In this document: piece by piece, positions 11,608 to 23,411 of the stretch
How positions within the stretch are numbered: position 1 is the stretch's first letter
Layout: the number at the start of each line of letters is the position of its first letter
Source: Cladobotryum mycophilum
Lineage: Eukaryota > Ascomycota > Sordariomycetes > Hypocreales > Hypocreaceae
Reading direction: 5' to 3'
Length of the DNA: 64,000 nt
NCBI GenBank assembly: GCA_036429605.1
Contig: JAVFKD010000016.1
Coordinates: 3,534,001 to 3,598,000 of the forward strand
Translations under genes and position numbers: made by a program
The notes under the pieces: generated by a model
What the model was told of the DNA's origin: nothing
The model's database searches: none
Seen by the model: only the letters and a program-made list of their open reading frames with translations

Positions 11608-14600
11608 CTAGTTATAGGATAATAATCTTTTTATTAATTAAAAGACTAATTAATTTTATTAAAATAAAAATAAAAGCTTTAATTAAGAATAAATATAAAA
11701 TATAAGATTATATAAGAATTTAATAATAAAATAATAAATTTAAAAAAAAACTTTTAAATAAAATATTAAAAAAAAATATAAGATATTTTATTTAATTAAT
11801 TATTAAAAAAAATAAAATTTATATAAAAAAAATTAAAAATAAAAAACTTATAAAACTATTATTTTTTTATAAAAAATATGTAAAAAACTTAATAAACTTT
11901 TAAAAAAAATTTATTTTTAAATAAAAAAAAAGTTTTTATTAAAAAATTTAAAAATATTTTTAATAAATATAAATATTATAAAAGATTATTTTAAAAGGTT
12001 TTTAATATAAAATTATTAAAATATAATTAATAAAATTATAAAATTATTTTAAAAAATAAAATTAATTTTATATTTTATAAAATTTATAATTTTAATAAAA
12101 AAACTTATAATATTTTAAAAATAAATTAATAAAATATTAATATTAAAAGTAAAATATTTTATAATATTTATTTTAAAAAAATAAAAAATTATAATTAATT
12201 ATAAATTATTAATAATTTAATAAAATTATATTTAAAAACTATATTTTATTATTTTTAATTATAAAATTATAAGATTATTTTTAAAATAAAGAATAATTTA
12301 TTATATTTAATTTTAAAAAATATATAATTTTATTTATATAAAAAAAATAATAGTTTTTTATATTAAATTTAAATTATTTAAATATTTTATTATATTTTTT
12401 AAATTAATAAATATTTTTATAATATTTTAAAAAATAATTAATAATATATTTAAAATATATTTTAATATTTTTATAATAATTTATTTTAATAATATTTTTT
12501 TTTAAATATATTTAAAAAATATAAATAATATATATATTAAATATTTATTAAATTTTAAAAAATAAAACTTTTAATTAAATTAAAAAAATATAAATTTTAT
12601 ATTTAATAAATTATTTTTTTTAAATATATTATTATATTAAATAAAATATATATAAATTTTATTAAAATTAAAATAATATAAAATTAATTTAAGTTAAATA
12701 TTATTAAAAAGATTTAAAAATTTTTAAATTTTATTAATTATTATTAATATTTTATAAAAAACTATAATAAAATTATATATTTATTTTATAAATTAATTAA
12801 AAAAAATTAAATATTTAAATAAATAAAAAAAATATAATAAGTTTTTAAATAAATTATAACTTTAATTATAAAAAATTTAATATTTATAATATTTAATTTA
12901 AAAAAAAAATTTAAAATAAACTTTTTTAATTTTAAATTAAAAACTTAATTTAAATAATAAAATAAAAATAATAAACTATAATTAATTATATTTTATTTAT
13001 AAGTTTTATATAATATTAAATTAAATTATTTTATTTATAATAAAAATTTTTTAATAATTATTTTAATTTTTAAAAAATAAAAATATTATTTTTTTAAAAA
13101 TAAATATTAAATTAAAATTTATATAAATTATAATAATATTTTTTATTTTATTATAATTTAATAATTAAATAAATATTAAATTAAATATATTAAATATTTA
13201 TTAAAATTTAATTATATTTTTATTTATTAAAAAAAATTAAAAAATAATAAAATTAATATTTTAAATAAATAAATAAATTATAATTAAAATAAAATAATTA
13301 TAATAGAATAAATCTTAAATATTATTTTAAAAAATATTATATATAATATATATTAAATATTATATTTTAAATTAAAAATAATAATACTTAGACTTATTAT
13401 ATTAAAAAATATTATAAAATTAAAAAAAAAAGTTTTTTTAAAAGATTTGTTATAAATAATAAAAATTTATTATAATATAAAAATAAAATTTAGATTTTTT
13501 TAGAATTTTAAAAGAATTTTATTAAAAGAATTTATTAATATTTTTTATATAAATATAAAAAAATATAAAAAATATTTAAATAAATTAAATAAAATTTTAA
13601 TTTTTATAAAATAAAATAATATATTTAAAAAATTATTTTAATATATATTATATATAATTAAATAAAAGTTTTAAAATATAAATTATATAAATAAATTTAA
13701 TTATTATTAATATTTTAAAAATTATAAAAAATAATTATATTAAATTTTATTATAAAATTATTTATATTAATTAAATTTATTATAAAAATTAAATATAATA
13801 GTATTTTTATAATTATTAATAAACTTATAAAATAAATTTATTTTTTATTATATTAAAAATTTATAAATATAAAAAGATTTATATATATATTTTTATATAT
13901 AATTATAAATATTTATTTTTTATTTAAAAAAATTATTTTAAACTTAAAATTAGTTTTTATATTTAAATTTTAATAAAAATTAATTAAATAATTAAATATT
14001 AATTATAAATTTAATATAATTTATTATTTATAAATTAATAAATAAATTAAATAAATTAATTAAATTATTAAAGAATATTTATATTATTATATTAATTTTA
14101 AATAAACTAATTAAATAAAACTATTATTATTAATATAAATTATTTATAATATTAATATATTAGAATTTATAAGCTTAAATCTTATATATATTAACTTTAA
14201 TTATAATCTAAAAATATATAAATTATTTAAAAATAAAATAATTATAAATAAAACTATAATTAAAATAAATAAAATAAAAGATTTATATTAAATAATAAAC
14301 ATATAATTTATATTAATTTATAAAAAAATAAAAAAATATATAAATAAGAATAAATTAAAAAAGTTAATTTTTAAAAAAATATAATTTATTTATTTTATTA
14401 TATATTAAATAAAAAAATATAAATATTAAAATAATATAATTAAATAATAAATTAGACTTTAAAAAATTAAAATTTTATTTAATTAAAAGAATTATTTTAA
14501 ATATTAATTATAAACTTTTATTATTAAAAAAAATATAAATATATTTAATTCTTTATATTTTTTTATTTAAAAAAATATTAATTAATAAAAATATTAAAAA

Positions 14601-15509
14601 AATTATTTATAATTCTATAAAAATATTTTTAATAAAAAATATCACATTAAATTAATTTTAATTATATATTATAAAAATAATAAATATTAATATTTAATTA
14701 AATAAAAAAATTATATTAATATTAAAAATATATAAAAACTTATTAAATATTTTAAATATACTTAAAAAATCTTATAATAGTTTTATTAAAATTTTAAACT
14801 AAAAGATTCTTAAATAAACCCTAATTAATTATAATCTTAAGATTATTTTAGAAAATATTAATTAATTATAAAAAACTTAAAAAATTAAATTAATCTATTA
14901 TTTTAAGATTATTTATTATTTTAATATTTTATTATAATATTTTTATTTTTTATTTATAAATATTTTCTTTTTATTTATAAATATAAACTAAATAACTTAT
15001 ACTTTTAATTAATTAATAATATTTTTTATTTAATTTTTTATAAAACTTAAAAAACTTAAAAGTTATAATAGCCTTTTATTTTTCTAATTAATAGTTTTTT
15101 TTAATAACATAATTTATTAAAAATATATATTAAAAATAAAATAAAAAAATAAATTAAAAAATAAATTATTTATTATTTTAAAAAAGAATTATTATATATA
15201 TTTTTTTTATTATATAAATAATAATTATAAAACTTTTAAGTTATAATATATTTAATACTATAAGATTTATAAAAAAAATTAAATATTATAAAAAAATTAA
15301 AAAAATTAATTAATTCTAAATACTTATAATAATTATATATAAAAAAATATAATTTTTTTTATACTCTATTAACTATATCTTAAAAAAATATATAATCTTT
15401 AAGAATATAATCTATTAAAAAAAAAATTTAAGATAAAAAAAACTAAAAATAATAAAATATTTATAAATTAATAGGTTTTAAAAATAAGACCTAAAAGAAA
15501 AGAATAATA

Positions 15510-15991
15510 TATAATAACCTGACTCTATGTCTAGGTTATATACTAAAAAAACTTACTTTTAAGAATATTTATACTTATTATAGCCTAGTATAACTATAAT
15601 AGAACCTTAGATAAACTAATTAATTATATTATTAATCTAGCTTATTTTTAAAAAATTAGTTTATTAAATAAGCATAAAATTATTAAATAAATAAAAAATT
15701 ATTAAATAAATATAAAATTATTAAATAATTATAATAATTATTAAATTATTAGTTTATTTTTATTAAAATAAAACCTTATATTTATTTAAACTATAATAAA
15801 CCTAATTATTATATATATTAGTTTATATTTTTTTTATATATTTAATTAATTATTAATATAATTATTTATTATTAATAATCTAATACCTGAACTATAATAT
15901 ATTAAACCTATTGCTTAACCTTACTTTAATCTACTATTAATATTAACTATAATCTAGGTTATTCTTGTTAGGAAACGCCCGGAATGTTATA
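15510..15991 (-). repeat. LTR copy D, RIPed
   Basis: 482 bp in the same orientation as copy C, from TATAATAAC to CCCGGAATGTTATA. It keeps the GGAAACGCCCGG core near its right end, so it is less mutated there than copy C. The right flank is ATTTT; the left flank of copy C is ATTTA. A 4-of-5 match is weak support for copies C and D being the two LTRs of one element with copies A and B nested inside. Confidence 0.78.
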
Positions 15992-16260
15992 ATTTTTTAT
16001 TTAAATTAAAATATTTAATAATTAAAATAATATTAATATAATAAAAAATAATTAATATAGTTTTATAATATAAAAAAAATTAATTATAAAAAAATTATTT
16101 TATAATTAATAAACGGTTTTATTATTAAATATAAAAAAGATTAATATTATAATTAAAAAAAACTTTAATACTAAGAATATAATAATAAATAATATTTTAA
16201 AACCCTTTTATCTATTAAATACTATCAATTAAGTTAAGTATATCAAACTAATAGCAAAAA

Positions 16261-16747
16261 ACAGACAAATCTATAACCCGAATCCTAACATTAAGAATTT
16301 CCTTCCTTATTCAGATTCCTGAGCTGATGCCGCTTTAACATGAGCAGTGCCTGAGTAATGCCTGAGTAATGCCTGAGTTGAGCAAACCATAACGTAGACA
16401 AGGGTCTAGTTTCTTACACCCCCACTACGAAACTTTCCTTGGCATTAACTGTTAGAGGGCAGTTAGCTAGATTAATTTTTAGTAGGCGACTTTATTTGTG
16501 ATTCAACTGCGGGATCTATCACGGCCCTAACAGCAGCCTAAGAACTGTACTTTACAGCATCTTGAATCGCGGGCTTTAAAAGACCTTCCTCAAAGGGAGC
16601 ACCTCGTCTAAAGCTACAGAGTAAAGTATCTTCATACTGAGATGCATTAGATCACCAGGAGCTCTTACTAAGTCAGTACTTGCTTATTTACAGAACATCT
16701 GATGTCCCATAGGAGGCATAGAGTCATTTTCTGCACGGACCATTTGT
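16261..16747. other. Intergenic with 11-bp triplicate
   Basis: Composition returns to normal. At 16348-16380 the 11-mer TGCCTGAGTAA is repeated three times (last copy ends TTG). No gene is seen; the region leads into the APH-like gene. Confidence 0.5.
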
Positions 16748-17899
16748 ATGGGGCTTGCTTGTCGCCTCTCCAGACGCATTATTTTGTCACATCCACGTAC
16801 TCCGTATGACATGGCACGAGCCATTCACGCGGTAGGGAGAAAGAATCATGTACCTTTTTTGAATACTAGAAACATACTAAAAATCTATCGATCTAGCGCG
16901 TTTTTCTTCCACCTCTTGCTAGTTGAGACTACCCATTTGTTTTCTCGTCATACAAAGCTTTCCCCAAGCGAGAGTGTTTTTATATGCCTCTTCCTCTTCG
17001 TTAATACGACAACTCCTTCATCCACCGTTGTTTATCGAAGTCGCCGTTCAATACCACTGATTTCCTTCATGCAAGCTCAAAGCGAACCTATCCACGCTGG
17101 GCCAATGGCCCGGCTCTTAACAGCCTTGATAGTCAAGGCAAGAAACCAAAAGCACCTGCGACGCTTATGGAAACCTTCAACTAGTCTTATATCACTGCTT
17201 CACATCTGCATCAAGGTCAAGCCATTCCCGAACTTGGCCGAAGCACACGCCATGCGATTTGTCTCCCGACATACTTCGATCCCAGTGCCGAAAGTATATT
17301 GCGCTTTCATCCATAACGGCAAGACGTATATTGTTATGAGTCGAATTCGGGGCCAGATGGCGTGGCATGGATGGCAGAGCCGTTCAGAGGAGTCGAAAAA
17401 CCGGATACTTGGGCAGCTTAAGCGGATGGTTGTTGAGCTTCGCTCTCTATCACCTCCTGAAGGGGCAGGCGTAGCAGGTGTTGATGGTGGACCTTTTTGC
17501 GATTGTCGCTTGCCTTCTAAACTACTTTGGGGTCCTTTTAGTACGACTTGTCACTTTCATGAGGCCCTTCTGAATAACGCAGACCTGGATACTGAGTATG
17601 AGAGCCTGCCACCCGACGTATCCGAGCTTTTCAGCTTCTACAGACAATCAAGCAATAATCTGGTTTTGACACACGGTGATCTGAGTAGTCTAAACATTTT
17701 AGTACAAAATGATAAGGTAGTTGGCATTGTCGATTGGGAAACAGCGGGATGGTTTCCACCATATTGGGAATATACATGTGCTAAGAATGTCAATCCTCAG
17801 AATACGTTTTGGGCGGACGAGGTTGACCGGTTTTTGCTTCCCATGCCATACGAGTTAGCGATGGAGGACATTAGACGCAAGCACTTTGGTTCATTTTAA
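16748..17899 (+). CDS. APH-family phosphotransferase / kinase-like protein
   Basis: The C-terminal 250 residues are a clear aminoglycoside/choline phosphotransferase fold (PF01636 type). They contain SIPVPKVY, an IVMSRIRG hinge, the catalytic loop THGDLSSLNILV (His-x-Asp...Asn), the metal-binding IVDWETAGW and the usual FPPYWEY. All catalytic residues are present. These fungal proteins transfer phosphate to unknown small molecules; the substrate is not predictable. The long open frame gives 383 aa, but the first ~107 residues do not resemble the family. An internal Met at 17069 gives a more typical 276 aa. It is the first intact gene after the RIP block and lies tail to tail with a decayed gene 57 bp away. 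Confidence 0.8.
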   Translation: MGLACRLSRRIILSHPRTPYDMARAIHAVGRKNHVPFLNTRNILKIYRSSAFFFHLLLVETTHLFSRHTKLSPSESVFICLFLFVNTTTPSSTVVYRSRRSIPLISFMQAQSEPIHAGPMARLLTALIVKARNQKHLRRLWKPSTSLISLLHICIKVKPFPNLAEAHAMRFVSRHTSIPVPKVYCAFIHNGKTYIVMSRIRGQMAWHGWQSRSEESKNRILGQLKRMVVELRSLSPPEGAGVAGVDGGPFCDCRLPSKLLWGPFSTTCHFHEALLNNADLDTEYESLPPDVSELFSFYRQSSNNLVLTHGDLSSLNILVQNDKVVGIVDWETAGWFPPYWEYTCAKNVNPQNTFWADEVDRFLLPMPYELAMEDIRRKHFGSF

Positions 17900-17955
17900 T
17901 TCACTCATTAGTCTTTTTCAAGACTCAATATAGCAATATCCGATTCAGCTGCAAT

Positions 17956-18563
17956 TTAGGCCACTAGCTCAACGCCCTCGAGCATGTCCCAAGTTGGTCC
18001 TTTGGTTGGGTCATACTGTAATGTACCATCAAAACGATGGGTATCCTTCTTGCTCTGAACATACCGCATAACGGTGTTCCGCACCGAATCCCAAGTGCTA
18101 GCAGATGTTCCTAAAGCTTCGCCTCCTTAGATGGCCGACATCAGCGCCTCTCTAACCCATTCAACGCAATTCCAACCGTCAACCTCCGGCCGAAGTGGTG
18201 TTCACTCGAAGATGGACCGAAGTTGGCTCATGTTCTTGACTTTAGCAACCAATACTCGAACAAGTAACATTGATGTTGGCGCCATGGAGATTTGTCGCTC
18301 TTCGTATTGCCACACTGACTGTGCCACAGGAGGGTTACCCACAAAACCAAGGCTTTCTTTCGCATGGAAACGGCTGCCATGACTGCCACTTGATTCGGAC
18401 TTCGGTCCCACTATGAGGGCCCAATGATATCTAAGCACAGTTAGATTCTTTGTAGGAATTAAGGTTAATAAAGGTCGACGAACGTATCTTCAAGCCCGGG
18501 CATCTTCGGTGCACCACCACGGGCGTAAAGGGCAACATAGAGACGATCCTTGTCTGAGGGTAT
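17956..18563 (-). pseudogene. RIP-like pseudogene of a fungal hypothetical (~200 aa)
   Basis: One reading frame holds the whole protein: exon 1 (ending APKMPGLED), an intron ending CTTAG before YHWALIVGPKSE, then YEERQISMAPTSMLLVRVLV and WNCVEWVREAL. It finishes with a C-terminus reading HRFDG...GPTWDMLEGVELVA. I remember this layout from many uncharacterised Hypocreales proteins. The start codon has become ATA (18561-18563). A TGA follows RSIFE and a TAA follows LMSAI. The ATA and the TGA fit G-to-A or C-to-T change, so RIP or RIP leakage is the likely cause. No product is expected. Confidence 0.75.
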
Positions 18564-19089
18564 TAGTAGCTGTAATTCTCATGGTACATGGATAGGCGAT
18601 GTTTTAGGGCGGGCTCAGAGTGAGATAGCAGTGATATGGTGCGAGGCAGCAAGATATAAGTAATCCAAAGCAGAGACTAGTATTAGAAGAGCCCTGCTCA
18701 CATATCGGAGAGGGACGGGGGTCGTATGCTTCTTCCTCCAAATCAACAAGCTAGAAGCTATGCACTGTTATGATTCGACGGGAAGACCGAGTTAGCTTGC
18801 AGATTGACCTTTGTGGTAGTGAGTTCTACTTGGCAAGAGCCTTGTTAAATGAAGCTTGGCCGAACCAGAATCCGCCAAGTATTTAACCCCTCTCTCTGCA
18901 GATAACAGACATACCGAACATCATTAGGTGATCCAATGCCACACTCTTATCTGCGAATTTCTATTGACAACCATCTCCCTTTATGCTGAACAGCTCATTT
19001 AAAACAACTTCGTAGCTTCCTAACCCAATCTGAGTCAAAGCAGACAGTAGATACAACTAAAGCATTAACAGCCTGTAAATCCAACGCCC
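18564..19089. other. Intergenic, no gene seen
   Basis: Former upstream region of the pseudogene at 17956-18563. No ORF of note and no repeat found by eye. Confidence 0.4.
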
Positions 19090-19290
19090 GTGTCTTTCTC
19101 GACTTTGATATCGTTTTGACCTGTTTTTTTGCCGGCATGCAAAGTGTTATACACGCACTCAGCTGCTAAGCGATACAGTATTGTAGTATATCCCTATCTT
19201 TGCAGTTAGGACACCAGGGCACTTTACACCAGCAGCCATCACCTTGAGATAAAAGGCATCATGATTTTGTCTGTTCTTGACACACTGGTT
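19090..19290 (-). pseudogene. Decayed partial copy of the Cys-rich gene at 24116
   Basis: DNA here aligns with the 3' part of the 24116-24694 gene: shared TGTCTTTCTCGACTTTGAT, GTGCAAAGTGTTA and TTTGCAGTTA(A/G)GACACCAGGGC blocks in the same order. On the minus strand it still reads CKVPWCPNCKD, matching CEVPWCLNCKS, but carries stops and a frame change near the end. Only the C-terminal zinc-ribbon-like part is present. It is a relic of a dispersed duplication about 5 kb away. Confidence 0.75.
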
Positions 19291-19325
19291 ATGAGGTTTT
19301 AGGGTAAGAACTGCATGTTTCGCCC

Positions 19326-19893
19326 TTGCCCCCGCATTTCAAACCCGACATTTTGCCGTTACTCCGGTTAACGCGGTGTCATCAGAATCACCTGTCTAAT
19401 ATTAGGCTGTTTGACCAACTCTATCTTTTACCAGCGTCAAATAAAACATTTAGGAAAACCGCAGCTACAATACTCTATCGTAGTCTTAGACTAACACATC
19501 AAATGCAAGATGTACAGGTTGAGGGTCATAACGATGCCGATGTTATTCGGTTATGTGAGCAAATGGTAATGATAGGCCTAAATTTCCTTCGGGCGGCTGC
19601 TAATATTTGTGCAGACAACAAAGAGATGCTCAGCGCCAATTTGGAAAACCTACGGTGATTGTGCGCAATGTATTCCTGCCGATAACATTGTCGCAATTGT
19701 TGTTGAAGTTAATGAGACCTCGGCCACTGTGTGTCTGTATCCTCCTGGAGAAGAATCCTGGTCAAGCAAAGTGGCGCAAAACAGCAGATATGACAGAAGT
19801 CCAGTCATCGTACCATGGAAGCCAGGGTATAAGTTTGTTTGCTTTGGGAAATCTGTTCAGATTGGTCTAGTGGAAGAGCTTAGAGAGTCATGA
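19326..19893 (+). CDS. Hypothetical protein, uncertain structure
   Basis: Two overlapping frames: 19326-19658 (110 aa, helix-rich, ending CADNKEMLSANLENLR) and 19609-19893 (94 aa). The second has a well-formed domain with AIVVEVNETSATVCLYPPGEE and a VPWKPGYKFVC segment. The second frame looks like the better protein. No splice pair I tried joins them cleanly, so this is either one gene with an unresolved intron or a frame-broken gene. No family recognised. Confidence 0.3.
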
Positions 19894-20088
19894 CGCTGGT
19901 GCCTGGATGTAGCGAGCCTTGCCAGATGCGTGGCTGTTGCAGGAGAAATGTCGAACGAAACGTATGGGCTCACTCCATCCCCTCGTGCTATCGTCATGTT
20001 AATAATGGGTTTAGTAGAGGCTAGAGTACTGATAGCATCCATGGGCTCTATCAGGTAAACTGGTCCCCCTAGTGGGCCTGTTTAGATC

Positions 20089-20916
20089 TTAGTAAATAAC
20101 TGCCACAGTAATCGTAGGATCTTTATTACCTTCCAGCTCTTCCATTAGGGGCGTCCGAGATATCGTGCCTTCCCTGTGACTTAGTGAATGCACCCGAATA
20201 TCCTTTTTATGTTTGCCCAACGTCGGCCTGGTATTTTCACTCTCCGCAGATGGCTGATTCAGAACGAATGTCTCCATAATAATATCTTCATTCCGAGCAG
20301 GAGCGTCTGTATCTGAAAGGCTTTGAGCCGGCGTATCTCGGGCTGTCGATCGTCCGTCGGAATTCTGCCGTGTTTGTACGTTTTCTCTCTTAACTAGAAA
20401 TCGGCGAGCAAATCCACTTGTTAACCATGTGTCTGTTCCATACGTGATTGGCTGCTGCTCCATACCTTGCTCCAACAAAGTATTATACTTCCGACAAAGC
20501 TCAGCAGCAGTGTTGCTGAAGGAAGGAGGGGCTGTCGAAGAACCCCACCATGACTTGAGGGCTAAAACAAAATCCGCGTCTTGTCCACTCCCAATAAATT
20601 TTGCTAACCAAGACTCTGGTAATGCAAGAGCGCACAAAAAGAACATGTCGGAATCAATATTTTGAAGGACCAGGGACAGAATGGTCCGTCTTGTCTTTTT
20701 CCTGCTTTTGGTTGCTCCCCTGTATCCGCTGAGGTCATCTGCAAACAGCTTGACGACCTTGTCGAGCGACCCAGTGATATCATCAGGGGGATTGCCGTTA
20801 GTAAAAGAAGCCAGAAAAGCCGTTAGTTTTTCAATGCCCTGGTCGTAGCTCAACGACCCTCTAGGCATATTGATGTCTCGAATGGTCTTGAAGTTGCTTG
20901 GTAGCCGAAACTGCAT
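20089..20916 (-). CDS. Hypothetical protein, 275 aa
   Basis: A single open frame. Residues 1-160 are helix-rich with several Trp and Phe; residues 180-275 are a Ser/Thr/Asp-rich, probably disordered tail. No signal peptide or membrane segment. I do not recognise a family. The gene stands alone between two hypothetical genes. Confidence 0.45.
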   Translation of the reverse strand: MQFRLPSNFKTIRDINMPRGSLSYDQGIEKLTAFLASFTNGNPPDDITGSLDKVVKLFADDLSGYRGATKSRKKTRRTILSLVLQNIDSDMFFLCALALPESWLAKFIGSGQDADFVLALKSWWGSSTAPPSFSNTAAELCRKYNTLLEQGMEQQPITYGTDTWLTSGFARRFLVKRENVQTRQNSDGRSTARDTPAQSLSDTDAPARNEDIIMETFVLNQPSAESENTRPTLGKHKKDIRVHSLSHREGTISRTPLMEELEGNKDPTITVAVIY

Positions 20917-21446
20917 CGCTGGAATGAATTGTCATGACATAATGGGAAATGGGCGCCTAAGATGTGAGGCGCTGAACAAGGTACCACACGCGCCATGCTA
21001 CCGAAGAATACCCGACTTATGGAAAGCACTTAACGAAAAGCCTGGATATCGGACTGTTAACTACTGAAATACTAAAGATAACACATAATAAATGTATTAT
21101 TAATAATTATCTATTGGGTATTCTAGAGAGTCTATGCTGTGCCTTACGCCTAAAGATAATTATACATGGGGTTGATTTACTGTAAGAGGTAAAAAATAAA
21201 AAATAAAAAACAACTTTTAACAAAGCAATGTAAATTTTCAAGTGCGGGGTTGAGGGGCAATATGGTACGACGTATTGTAAAAAGTAAAGCAGTTCATGAA
21301 ATAAACCACTGGAGAATTGAGCCTCTTTAAACTGATCCCATTTGGTTCTATTCTCCCTTTCATTAAATATTTACAAAATCAACCTCATATATATCGTCAA
21401 TTAGAAATCACCTAATCACGCAACAACTTAATCAACACAAGCAGCG
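20917..21446. other. Intergenic, AT-rich leader
   Basis: No gene. The last 100 bp before 21447 are AT-rich, as in a fungal 5' leader. Confidence 0.4.
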
Positions 21447-21773
21447 ATGCCTATAACTGACGAGCAATCCAGCGAGCGAATTCAAGTGCTTAAGGAGGCA
21501 ATTGACGAATCAATGACCCATCTTGCCAAGGATGAGGAGATACTTCAAAAGATAGTGTGGGTATTAGACAACATTTCTAAATCAGCGCTGGAACAGATGG
21601 TGCATACGGCCACTAGCTCAAGGGAGCGAAGAGGTATAACTGATGATGATATGACGATGGATGAGAGGAAGATGAAGTTAGAGGAGAGGTTGACTCAAAT
21701 GAGAGTGAACATACAACGACAATGGCTTAAGATAGAGGAGTTAGAGGAGCAGTTAAAACAGTTACAGCGATAA
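21447..21773 (+). CDS. Small coiled-coil protein, 108 aa
   Basis: A single-exon protein that is almost all charged helix. It has a Glu/Lys heptad-like stretch at residues 70-108 (LEERLTQMRVNIQ, IEELEEQLKQLQ), predicting a coiled coil. No signal peptide or known domain. The start at 21447 is preceded by an AT-rich leader and a stop. It ends 38 bp from the convergent APH-like gene. Function unknown; coiled-coil mini-proteins recur at 51.4-53.0 kb. Confidence 0.5.
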   Translation: MPITDEQSSERIQVLKEAIDESMTHLAKDEEILQKIVWVLDNISKSALEQMVHTATSSRERRGITDDDMTMDERKMKLEERLTQMRVNIQRQWLKIEELEEQLKQLQR

Positions 21774-21811
21774 GCTGCGACGCATCTGTTGCCGCTATAC
21801 CTATTCTTCTC

Positions 21812-23411
21812 CTATAACAATGCATGTTTTTCCTCCAACCCAAGTAGACTAAGTTCCTTGAGTAGCTCATCAATCTCTTGGTTCTGTTCCTTGATCTTCT
21901 TGTCAACCTGTGGGTCTCGCTCCTTAACCGAATACAAACCACTGTTCTTTAGGTATTGTGTAAAGCGATCAGAATGATCCACTAGCCCTTCTACCTGTGA
22001 TGAGAACCATGCATTGTTCTCATAGAACTCGGAGACAGTATCTTGATAAGAGCAGTCAAATAGAGTAGGATAAATAGCTCTATAATATATACGAGCGAGA
22101 TGAGAAGGATGGTGCAAGATCTGGGCGATGGGTAATGTGAGTTTCTGGTGAGAATCCCAGTCTTCCACAAGCTGGTTACAGCAGTCGGATGTTTGGCTCT
22201 TTTCTTGCAGAACATCATAGAACTCAGAGAAGAACTCATTTTGTATATTCCATAAATCAGGATTGTGACCTGTAATCCAAGAGGGGGCGTAAATAACTGT
22301 CGTGGAACTGCACCTGCCCACTCCCAGTCAATAATGCCTTGAATATGAAAGTCATTATCGACAATGATATTGCCATATCCCAGATCTAAATGGCTGAGTA
22401 TGAAAGGGCCATTATCACATTGTTTATCGATGAAATTGGAAATGAGCTTTCTCAGGCTGTCGAGTGCAAACAGTTCAAGCATTGCCTCATTTTGGGATTG
22501 GTTCTTTTGAGGAAGATTGTATATTGTAGATATTACATCGTATCGGTGACCGACGAATTCCGTCGCAGAAACAGAAGCGGGCAGAGTGTATTGTTTCCTT
22601 CGATGCATCGTTTGGAGCTCGTTTATGGGTATCGAAAAAAGCTTGCCCACGACAGGGTTCGGCCCTCCATGAGGATCTGGTACAAGCGAACCTGCTTCAG
22701 AGAATTCAAGCCGCCGTAAATGAGCTAGCACTTCGATAAGTTCGGCAAAGAAACCCTTTCGTTGTTCTAGTGTAGCTTCCAGTAAGGCCTTTATATCGAG
22801 TGATTTGCCGGGGATGTAGTCAAGAATTAGAAAGGGAGTCGCGGAACTCGTTTTCGTCAACGTTCGATCTTGCCCGTATTCGTGGATGGTCGGGAGAGGA
22901 ATGTTTGTATTTGTCTTTATGTACCTATAAGTCCGATTCTATTAGCGATCATAGAGAACAGGATAGATATAACAATCACGTACCGCATTGTAATAACCTC
23001 GCTCTCGAGTTTATCCCAGGCATTGTGAACCACTGGTCCAATCGGAATCCTCACTACCCATTTTGTATTGTCTGTGTTAAACTTAACGATAAAACAAATA
23101 TTAAAGCTACCTTTGTCCCAAACGTCTATTTGACAGGACTTATGGCCGTTGTGTCGCGAAGCCAGGGCACAGACGGCATCTTGGTCAATCGAATCAAAGA
23201 ATTTTTGTACCATAACTTCACGTTGCTCGTCTGTGAAGGGCCAAGTAACATCTTCAATGGAATCGATGGATTCCCGGCCCCTTTCGCCGCGGTCTTGTTG
23301 TGCCGGAACCTTGTCGTGTCTAGCACGCGTGATTATCCTCCATGCAGTGGAGATTCGGTTGACGGACGATGTCCATCGTGTCTGTACAAAGCGATAAAGA
23401 GTAAATGCCAT
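21812..23411 (-). CDS. APH-family phosphotransferase, one frame break
   Basis: Exon 1 (23411-22984) starts MAFTLYRFVQ and holds the nucleotide-binding lobe (WDKGSFNICFIVKF, WVVRIPIGP). A 59-bp intron (22925-22983) joins in phase 2 to exon 2 (RYIKTNTNIPLPTIHEYG). Exon 2 has the catalytic SHLDLGYGNIIVD and GIIDWEWAGAVP motifs. The frame then breaks in the C-run read as GGGGG at 22283-22287. With one extra C the protein runs on (FTPP/SWITGH...) to a stop at 21812, 513 aa in all, a usual size for these fungal kinases. The tail after 21900 is a coiled coil. It is either a sequencing error or a fresh pseudogene; everything else is intact. Substrate unknown. Confidence 0.75.

Larger units (their letters stand above)
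6401..16260. repeat. AT-rich block of RIP-degraded retroelements
   Basis: About 9.9 kb of almost pure A+T with no gene-like ORF. Most of the sequence is TTA/TAT/AAA strings with rare C or G. The exception is a GC-normal island at about 11131-11607. Recognisable LTR copies inside show that the block is mutated retrotransposon DNA: RIPed and less RIPed copies differ almost only by C-to-T and G-to-A changes. This is the pattern of repeat-induced point mutation in ascomycetes. The left edge cuts the trypsin gene, and the right edge grades back to normal composition at 16200-16260. Other elements inside are too decayed to name. Confidence 0.9.

Noticed and set aside
11499..11705. 68-aa ORF on the + strand in the AT block
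   Set aside because: It starts inside solo LTR B and runs into AT-rich DNA; composition-driven.
8123..15991. LTR copies C and D as a single full-length element
   Set aside because: Flanking 5-mers are ATTTA and ATTTT (one mismatch), no primer-binding site or polypurine tract is visible, and the interior is too RIPed to show domains; kept only as a possibility.
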